Assembly: GCA_014376425.1 (NCBI GenBank)
Contig: JACMRO010000042.1
Coordinates: 1 to 5,171, forward strand
Length of the DNA stretch: 5,171 bases
DNA from: Rubritepida sp.
GTDB taxonomy: Bacteria; Pseudomonadota; Alphaproteobacteria; Acetobacterales; Acetobacteraceae
Reading direction: 5' to 3'
The notes below the pieces were generated by a model. It was given only the letters and a program-made list of their open reading frames with translations, ran no database searches and was not told where the DNA came from. This document shows positions 1 to 5,171 of this stretch, piece after piece; the first letter of the stretch is position 1; the number at the start of each line of letters is the position of its first letter. A program made the position numbers and the translations under genes.

Positions 1-266
1 GCCCGAGGAAGTGGTGGGGCTGGACGAGGCTTCGGGTTTCACAGCGTGGTGGGCGGCCATGTCGGTGAGATGATCGGGCGCAAATATCGGCGCTGGGCGA
101 GACGCCGCTTGACGCCGAGATGATGGCGTAGGTGCTGATCGACCACAAGCGCCGCATCCAGGGCGATTTCTTGCGGCTGCTGTTAGCGGAGCAGATGAAG
201 GCCACGCTTGGCTGCGAAGGGTCAGACGGGTCGTGGCAGACGGTGATCGCGCTTGCGCCTGACTGA
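1..266 (+). pseudogene. Decayed 3' portion of an unrecognised gene
   Basis: No intact frame spans this stretch, but coding-like sequence moves between frames. Frame 2 from about 2 to 40 reads PEEVVGLDEAS. Frame 1 from about 40 to 90 reads GFHSVVGGHVGEMIGRKY. Frame 3 from about 93 reads LGETPLDAEMMA, then a TAG at 129-131, then a 44-codon tail from 132 to the TGA at 264-266. In that tail 37 of 44 codons end in G or C, like the intact genes here, so it was probably once translated. Each frame change is in the direction expected from loss of one base. The gene starts outside the window. GTG at 132 could start a 44-residue peptide, but I see no clear ribosome site for it. I do not recognise the family. 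Two sequencing errors are an alternative explanation for the shifts, though not for the TAG. Confidence 0.5.
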
Positions 267-770
267 TCAAAGCGCCTGGCGCAGCATGGCCAGCGCCCGG
301 CGCACCGTGGCCGCCCGCACCGCCGTGCGGTCGCCCGGGAAGACCGGGGCGGCGTGGACGGTGGATCGGCCGCTCCGCGCCACGGCCAGGTGAACCAGCC
401 CGACCGGCTTGGCAGGCGACCCGCCCGAGGGCCCCGCCACGCCGGTGCAGGATACCGCGAGCGCCGCGCCGCTGCGCGTGAGCGCCCCCTCCGCCATCAG
501 CCGCGCCACCGCCTCGCTGACCGCGCCCACAGCGTCGATCACGTCCGCCGGAACGCCGAGCTGAGAGGTCTTCATTGCGTTGGAATAGACCACGAAGCCG
601 CCCAGGAAGGTGCCGGAATAGCCGGGGATGGAAGTCAGCGCCGCCGCGATCAGACCGCCGGTGCAGCTTTCCGCGGTGGCCAGGGTCAGCCCCGCCTTGC
701 GGAGGTCGTCCAGGATGGCTTCGCATTCCCGCAGGATTTCAAGATCGAGCATTCCACTATCAAACGCCAT
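267..770 (-). CDS. pncC: CinA C-terminal-domain amidase (NMN amidohydrolase, PncC type)
   Basis: This 167-residue protein is a stand-alone CinA C-terminal domain, matching the usual length of single-domain PncC proteins. The family hydrolyses nicotinamide mononucleotide to nicotinate mononucleotide and ammonia, a cytoplasmic step in pyridine nucleotide recycling. Visible hallmarks are AESCTGG at residues 33-39, where Ser35 fits the family's nucleophile, VYSNAMK at 61-67 with a conserved Lys, and SCTGVAGPSGG at 107-117 followed by KPVG. No N-terminal molybdopterin-binding-like CinA domain is present, so it is not a full-length competence/damage-inducible CinA. The start at 770 has only a weak AGGG-like ribosome site; Met7 (codon at 752-750) is an alternative. 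The gene is divergent from the aminotransferase across 53 bp. Its stop codon overlaps none of its neighbour but abuts the remnant's, the two forming the palindrome TGATCA at 264-269. Family assignment is firm; the exact reaction is inferred from the family. Confidence 0.9.
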   Translation of the reverse strand: MAFDSGMLDLEILRECEAILDDLRKAGLTLATAESCTGGLIAAALTSIPGYSGTFLGGFVVYSNAMKTSQLGVPADVIDAVGAVSEAVARLMAEGALTRSGAALAVSCTGVAGPSGGSPAKPVGLVHLAVARSGRSTVHAAPVFPGDRTAVRAATVRRALAMLRQAL

Positions 771-823
771 GGCGCGCCCTGGTTCAACGGCATAAGCTGG
801 GGTTGCATTTCAGGAGCCCGCCG

Positions 824-2215
824 ATGACCCCTCCCCGCAACAGCAATGCGATGCGCGACGTGGCGAACGTCCTGCACCCCTACACCGACCACAAGGCACA
901 TGTGGCGAACGGCCCCATGGTCATCACCCGGGGTGAGGGCGTGCGGGTGTGGGACGACCAGGGGCGCAGCTACATCGATACGGTGGCCGGGCTGTGGTGC
1001 GCGGCGCTGGGGTTCTCCAACGAGCGCCTGGTGCAGGCCGCGACCGCGCAGATGCGCAAGCTGCCCTTCTACCACGCCTTCACCAGCAAATCGCACGAGC
1101 CGCTGATCGACCTGTCGGAGATGCTGATCGAGCGGGCGCCGGTTCCGATGAGCAAGGCGTTCTTCGCCAATTCAGGCTCGGAGGCGAATGACAGCGCGCT
1201 GAAGATGATCTGGTATTTCAACAACGCGATCGGTCGGCCGGAGAAGAAGAAGGTCATTGGCCGCATCAAGGGCTATCACGGCGTCACCATCGCTAGTGCC
1301 TCGCTGACCGGCCTGCCCTACAATCACAAGCTGTTCGACCTGCCGATCGCCGGCGTCCTGCACACCTCCAACCCGCATTTCTATCACGAGGGACGGCCAG
1401 GCGAATCGGAGGACGAATTCTCGACCCGCATGGCCGATGAGCTGGAAGAGATGATCATCCGCGAGGGGCCACAGACCGTGGCCGGCATGTTCGCCGAGCC
1501 GGTGATGGGGGCGGGCGGCGTGATCGTGCCGCCAGCCGGCTACTGGCCGAAGATCCAGGCTGTGCTGAAGAAATACGACGTGCTGCTGGTGGCCGATGAG
1601 GTGATCTGCGGCTTCGGCCGCACCGGCAGCTACTGGGGCTGCCAGACCTACGGCATCGAGCCCGACATCCTGGTCTGCGCCAAGGCGCTGTCATCCAGCT
1701 TCCTGCCGATCTCGGCGGTGCTGGTGAATGAACGGGTCTATCAGGGCCTGGCCGATGGTGCGTCGTCGCTCGGCACCTGGGGGCATGGCTTCACCTATTC
1801 GGGCCACCCGGTGGCGGCGGCGGTCGCGATCGAGACGTTGAAGATCTACGACGAGATGGACCTGGTCGGCACGGTCGGGCGCACCGGCCCGCTGATGCAG
1901 GCGGGGCTGGCCGCGCTGGCCGATCACCCGCTGGTGGGCGAGGCGCGCGGCGTGGGCATGATCGGCGCGCTGGAGCTGGTCGAGGACAAGGTAACGCGCC
2001 GCAACTTCGACCCATCGAAGAAGATCGCCGGCCGGGCCCAGAAGCTGTGCGAGGCGCAGGGGCTGATCATGCGGGTGCTGCCGGGTGACGGCATCGCCTT
2101 CTCGCCGCCCCTGGTGATCAGCGAGGCGGAAATCGCCGAGGTGATGACCGGTGTGGAGAGGGCGCTGGACCAGCTGGCGGTCGAGCTGCGGCGGGAGGGG
2201 TTCTCGCTGGTGTGA
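824..2215 (+). CDS. Class III PLP-dependent omega-aminotransferase
   Basis: This cytoplasmic enzyme of 463 residues belongs to fold-type I, class III, and would transfer an amino group from an amine or omega-amino acid to a keto acid such as pyruvate. Features in order: HPYTDHKAHV near the N-terminus (residues 18-27); GLWC at 56-59, with the Trp typical of omega-transaminase active sites; SGSEAND at 117-123, the cofactor phosphate-binding loop; GYHG at 150-153, with the Tyr that stacks on PLP; DEVICGFGRTG at 258-268, where Asp258 should contact the pyridine nitrogen; Lys287 in CAKALSSS, the expected Schiff-base lysine; FTYSGHP at 323-329; and MRVLPGDG at 416-423, where Arg417 fits the substrate carboxylate-binding Arg. 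The frame is open upstream to 575, but ATG 824 is preferred: AGGAG at 812-816 lies 7 nt before it and the conserved N-terminus begins just after. The length is normal for the family. The amine donor cannot be deduced; beta-alanine, putrescine-like amines or taurine-like substrates are possible. No catabolic partner is adjacent. Confidence 0.93.
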   Translation: MTPPRNSNAMRDVANVLHPYTDHKAHVANGPMVITRGEGVRVWDDQGRSYIDTVAGLWCAALGFSNERLVQAATAQMRKLPFYHAFTSKSHEPLIDLSEMLIERAPVPMSKAFFANSGSEANDSALKMIWYFNNAIGRPEKKKVIGRIKGYHGVTIASASLTGLPYNHKLFDLPIAGVLHTSNPHFYHEGRPGESEDEFSTRMADELEEMIIREGPQTVAGMFAEPVMGAGGVIVPPAGYWPKIQAVLKKYDVLLVADEVICGFGRTGSYWGCQTYGIEPDILVCAKALSSSFLPISAVLVNERVYQGLADGASSLGTWGHGFTYSGHPVAAAVAIETLKIYDEMDLVGTVGRTGPLMQAGLAALADHPLVGEARGVGMIGALELVEDKVTRRNFDPSKKIAGRAQKLCEAQGLIMRVLPGDGIAFSPPLVISEAEIAEVMTGVERALDQLAVELRREGFSLV

Positions 2216-2230
2216 GGCGGAAGCCTACCC

Positions 2231-2305
2231 GTCCGCCCGACTGGTCCGCCCCTTGGTCCGCCCTCTGGTCCGCCCCACTGGTCCGCTTTCGCCGGGACGG
2301 ACCAG
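2231..2305. repeat. 12-13 bp tandem repeat array ending in an inverted copy
   Basis: GTCCGC occurs at 2231, 2244, 2256, 2268 and 2281, a spacing of 13, 12, 12 and 13 bp. The last four copies extend to TGGTCCGC (2242, 2254, 2266, 2279), with C-rich spacers between them. An inverted copy, CGGACCAG, follows at 2298-2305. The array starts 16 bp after the aminotransferase stop. In one plus frame it reads as a Trp-Ser-Ala repeat, but no ribosome site or credible start supports translation. It could be replication-slippage DNA, a protein-binding array, or part of the 3' end of the aminotransferase mRNA. Confidence 0.6.
2278..2305 (+). other. Hairpin after the aminotransferase gene, possible transcript end
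   Basis: CTGGTCCG (2278-2285) and CGGACCAG (2298-2305) form a perfect 8-bp stem with a 12-nt loop, built from the last direct repeat and its inverted copy. It lies 63 bp beyond the stop codon. No T-run follows, so it is not a canonical intrinsic terminator; a Rho-assisted or mRNA-protecting structure is possible. Upstream repeat copies could also pair with the inverted copy, giving alternative folds. Confidence 0.35.
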
Positions 2306-2334
2306 CGATGACGCCGGCGTGGCCAGGGCCACAC

Positions 2335-2363
2335 TTGAACGACCATTCAATCCTGGCTATCGT
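2335..2363 (+). promoter_or_regulatory. Sigma70-like promoter for the small gene and GNAT unit
   Basis: TTGAAC at 2335-2340 and TATCGT at 2358-2363 each match 4 of 6 bases of the -35 and -10 consensus, with an ideal 17-bp spacer. The surrounding bases (about 2333-2390) are visibly more AT-rich than the rest of the window. Transcription would begin near 2370, giving a leader of about 34 nt before ATG 2404. It lies downstream of the repeat hairpin, as expected if the aminotransferase unit ends there. Confidence 0.42.
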
Positions 2364-2403
2364 TTCGGTCGTTGCGAGTGATTCGCAAATGGAGATGCCA
2401 CCC

Positions 2404-2643
2404 ATGGGCCGCGACTACAGCCACATCGCCCGCCGCTGCGAACGTGCCGTGGTGACCGCGTATCGCGAGCTGCGGGACGTGGGCGCCGAGGATTTCGCCG
2501 CGTTCCAGGCCTGCACGACGCTTTACCGGGTGCACCACCCGGAGGCTTCGATCGCCGAGGCGCGTCGCCTGGTGGCCGAATGGGTGGACCATCATCTGGT
2601 ACGCGGCAACCTGGCGCCGGCGCCGGGCTGCGAGTGCGACTGA
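2404..2643 (+). CDS. Small helical protein of unknown function, 79 aa
   Basis: I do not recognise this 79-residue protein. It is soluble-looking, with no signal peptide or membrane segment, and most of it should be alpha-helical (for example residues 5-25, 29-43 and 48-67). It contains four cysteines (12, 37, 76, 78), the last two in a C-terminal CECD, and several histidines (HH at 44-45 and 63-64). These could hint at metal binding, but no known motif is formed. ATG 2404 is chosen because GGAG at 2391-2394 sits 9 nt upstream. The frame stays open back to a GTG at 2212, but that stretch runs through the repeat array and promoter and is unlikely to be coding. Third positions are G/C-rich in line with neighbouring genes. 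Its end overlaps the GNAT gene's GTG start by 10 nt, so the two are probably cotranscribed and translationally coupled. Confidence 0.65.
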   Translation: MGRDYSHIARRCERAVVTAYRELRDVGAEDFAAFQACTTLYRVHHPEASIAEARRLVAEWVDHHLVRGNLAPAPGCECD

Positions 2644-3425
2644 GGGCAGCACGGCCGGGCGACCTGGCCGCGGCCCTGCGGCTCTCGGCCCTGGTCGGCT
2701 GGAACCAGACGGCGCTGGACTGGCAGGCCTTCGCCCGCCACGGCACGATTCGCTTGCGCGACGATGGTGGGGAAGTGTTGGCGGCCACGGTGGCGACATT
2801 GCCGTTCGGGCCGGTGACCTGGATTTCCATGGTGCTGGTGCGGACCGATCTGCGCCGGCAGGGCGTCGCGTCGGGGTTGATGCGCTGGGCGCTTCGCAAC
2901 ACATCCGGGCCCCTGGCGCTGGACGCGACGCCGGAGGGCCGCGCCGTATATGCTCGCCTGGGCTTTCGCGACCAATGGGCATTCGCGCGCTGGCAGGTGC
3001 CGCGGCTGCCGGCGCTGCCCGGCGTGCGGCCGATGACGGAGGCGGATTGGCCTGGCGTGGTGGCGCTGGACGCCGCAGCCTTTGGTGCCGGCCGCGGCTG
3101 GCTGCTCGGCGCCGTGTGCCAGCGCCCGGGTTTCGTGGTCGAGCGGGGTGGACTGATCGTCGGCGCCGTCCTGTGCCGCGACGGCGCGCGGGCGCCGCAT
3201 GCCGGGCCGCTGCTGGCGCGTGAACCGGCATTGGGCATGGCGCTGCTGGCGGCGGCGCTGCCCGAGGGCGGCATCGTCGATCTGCGCGACGAGGCGCCCA
3301 TGGTCGAGTGGCTGCAGGCGCATCACGGCGTCAAGCTGCGCAGCTTCACCCGGATGTCTCGCGGCGGCCAGCTGCCCGGCGATGCAAGCGGCTGCTTCGC
3401 GGTGCTGGGGCCGGAATTCGGCTGA
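2634..3425 (+). CDS. Two-domain GNAT family N-acetyltransferase (YitH-like layout)
   Basis: This 263-residue cytoplasmic protein would move an acetyl group from acetyl-CoA to an amine; the substrate is unknown. The N-terminal half is a GNAT fold: RAARPGDLAAAL (residues 4-15) is the typical first strand and helix, VLVRTDLRRQGVASGL (67-82) carries the acetyl-CoA pyrophosphate-binding R-x-x-G-x-A loop (RRQGVA at 74-79), and AVYARLGF (104-111) is the motif B region. A second segment begins at about residue 131 (VRPMTEADWPGVVALDAAAFG) and resembles the C-terminal acetyltransferase-like domain of YitH-type proteins. GTG 2634 is preferred because it puts the start immediately before the first GNAT strand and overlaps the preceding stop by 10 nt (coupling). 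It lacks a clear ribosome site of its own. ATG 2580 in the same frame would add 18 residues of low-complexity sequence. The GNAT call is firm; the YitH comparison is tentative. Confidence 0.85.
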   Translation: MRLRAARPGDLAAALRLSALVGWNQTALDWQAFARHGTIRLRDDGGEVLAATVATLPFGPVTWISMVLVRTDLRRQGVASGLMRWALRNTSGPLALDATPEGRAVYARLGFRDQWAFARWQVPRLPALPGVRPMTEADWPGVVALDAAAFGAGRGWLLGAVCQRPGFVVERGGLIVGAVLCRDGARAPHAGPLLAREPALGMALLAAALPEGGIVDLRDEAPMVEWLQAHHGVKLRSFTRMSRGGQLPGDASGCFAVLGPEFG

Positions 3426-3433
3426 GGAAAAGT

Positions 3434-3450
3434 AACCAGGTGGTTCCTGG
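3434..3450. promoter_or_regulatory. Small dyad before the transporter operon
   Basis: AACCA at 3434-3438 and TGGTT at 3441-3445 form an inverted repeat with a 2-bp centre. CCAGG (3436-3440) and CCTGG (3446-3450) can alternatively form a 5-bp stem with a 5-nt loop. The site lies 9 bp after the GNAT stop and 62 bp before tctC. It could be an operator for the transporter operon or a weak end-of-transcript structure. The arms are short, so chance is a serious alternative. Confidence 0.2.
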
Positions 3451-3512
3451 CGCTTGACGCTGCCGCCGGGCCGGCTTCACGCTGCCGTTCGAGCCAGGAC
3501 AGGGACCCCGCC

Positions 3513-4523
3513 ATGACCGAAATCCGCCGCCGTGCCGCGCTCGCCAGCGCGCTTGCCCTCCCCGCCATGCATGCCAGGGCGCAAGCCTATCCCTGGCGGC
3601 CCGAGCGGCCGGTGACACTGGTGGTCCCCTGGGCCGCCGGCGGCTCGACCGACCAGATGGCGCGGATCGCGGCGGCCGAGCTGGAGGATGCGCTGGGCCA
3701 GCGCTTCGTGGTGGTGAACCAGCCCGGTGCCTCGGGCTCCATCGGCACCCGCAACGTGCTGCAGGCGGCGCGCGATGGCTACACCTGGGCGGCGGGCGCC
3801 GCGGTCGATGTCGGCTGCTACAAGGTGCTGGGGCTGCTGGACACGGCGCTGAGCGACTGGAACCTGTTCTTCACGGTGGCCAATGTGAACACCATTTCGG
3901 TCAATCCGCGTGCGGGCTTCGCCGATTTCGGTGCCTTGCTGGCGGCGTTGCAGAGCCGCCGCGACATAGCCGTCGGCACCGCCGGCCAGTCCAGCGCCGG
4001 GCGCAACATCATGGAGGCGGTGCGCGCCGCCGCGCCGGGCGTGAACTACCGCCACGCCACCTATGATGGCGGTAACCCCGCGGTGCTCGCCGCCGTCGCC
4101 GGCGAGGTGCCAGTCGTGGCCCAGCTGCTGGTCGAGATGGCCGAGATGATCCGCGGCCGCCGCCTCATTCCGCTGGCGGTGCAGAGCGACAACCCGGTCA
4201 TGCTGCAGGGCTTCGGCGAAATTCCCTCGATCAAGCGCTGGCTGCCCAACATCCCCGCACCCCTGAACTATTTCGGCCTGTGGTTCCCCCGCGACGTGCC
4301 CGCCGCCGTCACCCAGACCGCGACCATGGTGTGGGAGCAAAAGATGGCCACCAGCACGCGCCTGCGTGAATATGCCGAGGCGCGGGCCGCCGTGCTGTCG
4401 CCGCTGCATGGCCAGGCCGCCTATGACCAGGCGTGGGTGATGGTGCGGCAGACGGCGTGGCTCTACCACGATGCCGGCACGGCGCGGGTGGTGCCCGACA
4501 CGGTGGGAATCCAGCGGCTTTGA
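3513..4523 (+). CDS. tctC: TTT transporter periplasmic solute receptor (Bug/TctC family)
   Basis: This 336-residue protein is a periplasmic binding protein of the tripartite tricarboxylate transporter class. It would capture an organic acid and present it to the TctA/TctB membrane unit. Residues 1-25 form a signal peptide: a charged n-region with three consecutive Arg (5-7), a short Ala/Leu core, and a likely cleavage after ARAQA. The mature protein opens with the family pattern YPWRPERPVTLVVPWAAGG, followed by STD (45-47, the conserved Asp), ARIAAAELEDALGQ, VVVNQPGASGS (66-76) and RDGYT (87-91). Later hallmarks are VGTAGQSSAGR (154-164) and the Gly-rich GGNPAVLAAVAGEV (186-199). The length is normal for the family. 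AGGGA at 3501-3505 lies 7 nt before the ATG. The triple Arg gives a Tat-like look, but the full twin-arginine consensus is not met. The gene order tctC-tctB-tctA supports the assignment. Bug receptors vary widely in ligand, so citrate is not implied. Confidence 0.93.
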   Translation: MTEIRRRAALASALALPAMHARAQAYPWRPERPVTLVVPWAAGGSTDQMARIAAAELEDALGQRFVVVNQPGASGSIGTRNVLQAARDGYTWAAGAAVDVGCYKVLGLLDTALSDWNLFFTVANVNTISVNPRAGFADFGALLAALQSRRDIAVGTAGQSSAGRNIMEAVRAAAPGVNYRHATYDGGNPAVLAAVAGEVPVVAQLLVEMAEMIRGRRLIPLAVQSDNPVMLQGFGEIPSIKRWLPNIPAPLNYFGLWFPRDVPAAVTQTATMVWEQKMATSTRLREYAEARAAVLSPLHGQAAYDQAWVMVRQTAWLYHDAGTARVVPDTVGIQRL

Positions 4524-5014
4524 AAGCCCACGGGCGCGACACCGGCTTCGGCGTGTTCTGGCTGGCGCTCGGGCTGGTCATCGCGGCCGAGTCCTGGCGC
4601 ATGCCGCGGCTCGAGGCGCAGGGCATCAACCCCTACACCGCGCCCGGCCTGGTGCCGGGTTTGCTTGGGGTGATCCTGGCCGCGCTCGGGGTCGCGCTGT
4701 TCTTCCGCCGCCCAGTGCTGGCGTCGGGGCCCGACCTGGAGGGCGACGCCGGCGGCGTGGCCGAACCATGGCGGGTGGGGCTGGCGTTCCTGCTTTGCCT
4801 GGGCTTCGGCGTGGGGGCACTGGGGCATGGGCCGCCGTTCTGGCTGGCTTCGGGGCTGTTCCTCTTCCTGGCCATCATCCTGTTCGAATGGCCTGAGCAC
4901 CGGGAGGCGGGGACGCTGGGCTATGGCGTCTCGCGCGCGGCGCTGATCGCTGTCGGTGCCGCGGCCGCGGTGACCTTCGTGTTTCAGGAGATTTTCCTGG
5001 TGCGGCTGCCTTGA
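4520..5014 (+). CDS. tctB: TTT transporter small membrane subunit (TctB family)
   Basis: This 164-residue inner-membrane protein is the small, poorly conserved subunit of the tripartite tricarboxylate transporter and would partner TctA. Hydrophobic segments are visible at about residues 9-24, 43-62, 86-101, 105-123 and 137-157, a normal count for TctB. The stretch YTAPGLVPGLLGVILAALG (39-57) matches the family's typical second-helix pattern. TTG 4520 is chosen because it overlaps the tctC stop as TTGA, gives a short charged N-terminus leading straight into the first helix, and has GGGA at 4505-4508 about 11 nt upstream. An ATG at 4433 in the same frame would overlap tctC by 91 nt and add a glycine- and histidine-rich extension foreign to the family. 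A loop at residues 65-84 is Gly/Asp-rich and probably cytoplasmic. Identification rests on topology and gene order as much as on motifs. Confidence 0.88.
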   Translation: MKAHGRDTGFGVFWLALGLVIAAESWRMPRLEAQGINPYTAPGLVPGLLGVILAALGVALFFRRPVLASGPDLEGDAGGVAEPWRVGLAFLLCLGFGVGALGHGPPFWLASGLFLFLAIILFEWPEHREAGTLGYGVSRAALIAVGAAAAVTFVFQEIFLVRLP

Positions 5015-5121
5015 TGGCGGGCCCAGCAGATAGGGGCAGAGCCCGGGTCGACCCCGGGCGGGCGTTGGCCGCGTCAGCGCCGGGCCATATCCCGGGATTT
5101 CTTCACCGGGGGCGTCGCTGA
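5014..5121 (+). other. 35-codon reading frame bridging tctB and tctA
   Basis: ATG 5014-5016 begins on the last base of the tctB stop (TGATG), and the frame ends with TGA at 5119-5121, whose last base is the A of the tctA ATG (again TGATG). The 35-residue product would be Arg-, Gly- and Pro-rich with no membrane segment or recognisable motif. There is no separate ribosome site, so translation would depend on ribosomes arriving from tctB. It may be a coupling device that carries ribosomes across the gap, or a chance open frame in GC-rich DNA. I list it as a candidate, not a confirmed gene. Confidence 0.3.
5041..5100 (+). promoter_or_regulatory. Two GC-rich hairpins in the tctB-tctA gap
   Basis: GCCCGGG (5041-5047) pairs with CCCGGGC (5053-5059) around a 5-nt loop, giving a 7-bp all-G/C stem. 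A second, shorter one pairs CCGGG (5080-5084) with CCCGG (5091-5095) around CCATAT and is followed by GATTTCTTC. The 3' arm of the first could also pair with the CCCGGG at 5091-5096. Such structures between a receptor/small-subunit pair and the large permease gene could set relative expression by attenuation or mRNA processing. The second lacks a proper T-run for an intrinsic terminator. Confidence 0.35.
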
Positions 5122-5171
5122 TGTTCGAAGGCCTGTCCATGCTCGGCCAGTCGATGCTGACCTTCGCCGAA
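5121..5171 (+). CDS. tctA: TTT transporter large permease subunit, first 17 codons (TctA family)
   Basis: The window ends 17 codons into this gene (MFEGLSMLGQSMLTFAE). The short amphipathic opening before the first membrane helix resembles the start of TctA permeases, which are about 500 residues with many membrane helices and form the transport channel. The call rests mainly on position, since tctA follows tctC and tctB in most such operons. A G-run at 5108-5112 lies 8 nt before the ATG and may serve as ribosome site. The 106-bp gap from tctB is longer than the overlap seen between tctC and tctB. Confidence 0.65.
   Translation, partial: MFEGLSMLGQSMLTFAE

Noticed and set aside
791..808. Possible sigma54 promoter before the aminotransferase (TTGCAT at 803)
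   Set aside because: The -24 GG required 12 bp upstream of the GC is missing (TA at 793-794).
575..823. N-terminal extension of the aminotransferase back to ATG 575
   Set aside because: It would overlap the cinA-domain gene antisense, is Arg/Trp/Pro-rich, and lacks a ribosome site. ATG 824 has AGGAG at the right distance.
2212..2403. N-terminal extension of the small protein back to GTG 2212
   Set aside because: It runs through the repeat array and the promoter-like site. The ribosome site at 2391-2394 favours ATG 2404.
2347..3301. Two long antisense frames (about 300 codons) opposite the small gene and the GNAT gene
   Set aside because: Arg/Pro/Ala-rich low-complexity translations with no recognisable fold. 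They overlap each other and the well-supported GNAT gene.
3454..3482. Promoter for tctC based on TTGACG at 3454-3459
   Set aside because: The -35 match is good, but no -10 element with more than two matching bases lies 16-18 bp downstream.
3477..4469. 330-codon open frame antisense to tctC
   Set aside because: It mirrors the tctC coding strand, has a Gly/His/Arg-rich composition with no domain, and arises from third-position G/C bias. The tctC reading has a signal peptide and full family motifs.
1..5171. CRISPR array, tRNA, rRNA, insertion sequence or attachment site
   Set aside because: No regularly spaced long repeats, tRNA-like cloverleaf, transposase frame with terminal inverted repeats, or integrase is visible. 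The only repeat array has units too short for CRISPR.

Overview
The window is a high-GC chromosomal segment whose genes have strongly G/C-biased third codon positions. It carries a class III aminotransferase and a complete-looking start of a tripartite tricarboxylate transporter (TTT) operon. Composition, codon use and the TTT (Bug-type) receptor suggest an alphaproteobacterium, perhaps Acetobacteraceae (Roseomonas-like). That assignment is inference; no rRNA or other phylogenetic marker is present.

Layout. Positions 1-266 (+) hold the decayed 3' part of an unrecognised gene, broken by two apparent single-base frameshifts and an in-frame TAG. It ends tail-to-tail against a CinA C-terminal-domain amidase (PncC type, 267-770, -). 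Across a 53-bp divergent gap lies a class III PLP-dependent omega-aminotransferase (824-2215, +). The next 188 bp hold a 12-13 bp periodic repeat array ending in a hairpin (2231-2305), then a fair sigma70-like promoter (2335-2363). This promoter probably drives a two-gene unit: a 79-residue protein of unknown function (2404-2643) overlapping by 10 nt a two-domain GNAT acetyltransferase (2634-3425).

After an 87-bp gap the TTT operon begins: tctC, the periplasmic solute receptor (3513-4523), then tctB, the small membrane subunit (4520-5014, TTG start, 4-nt overlap). The tctA start (5121 to the window edge) gives only 17 codons. TctC would capture a carboxylate in the periplasm and deliver it to a TctA/TctB secondary transporter in the inner membrane. 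The substrate cannot be read from the sequence, and no regulator or catabolic gene for it is present here.

Most of the window is ordinary metabolic and transport gene content, and I see no convincing new multi-gene system. The items most worth a second look are the tctB-tctA gap, which is exactly filled by a 35-codon reading frame sharing one base with each neighbour and containing two GC-rich hairpins; the periodic repeat array downstream of the aminotransferase; and the unknown 79-residue protein coupled to the acetyltransferase.
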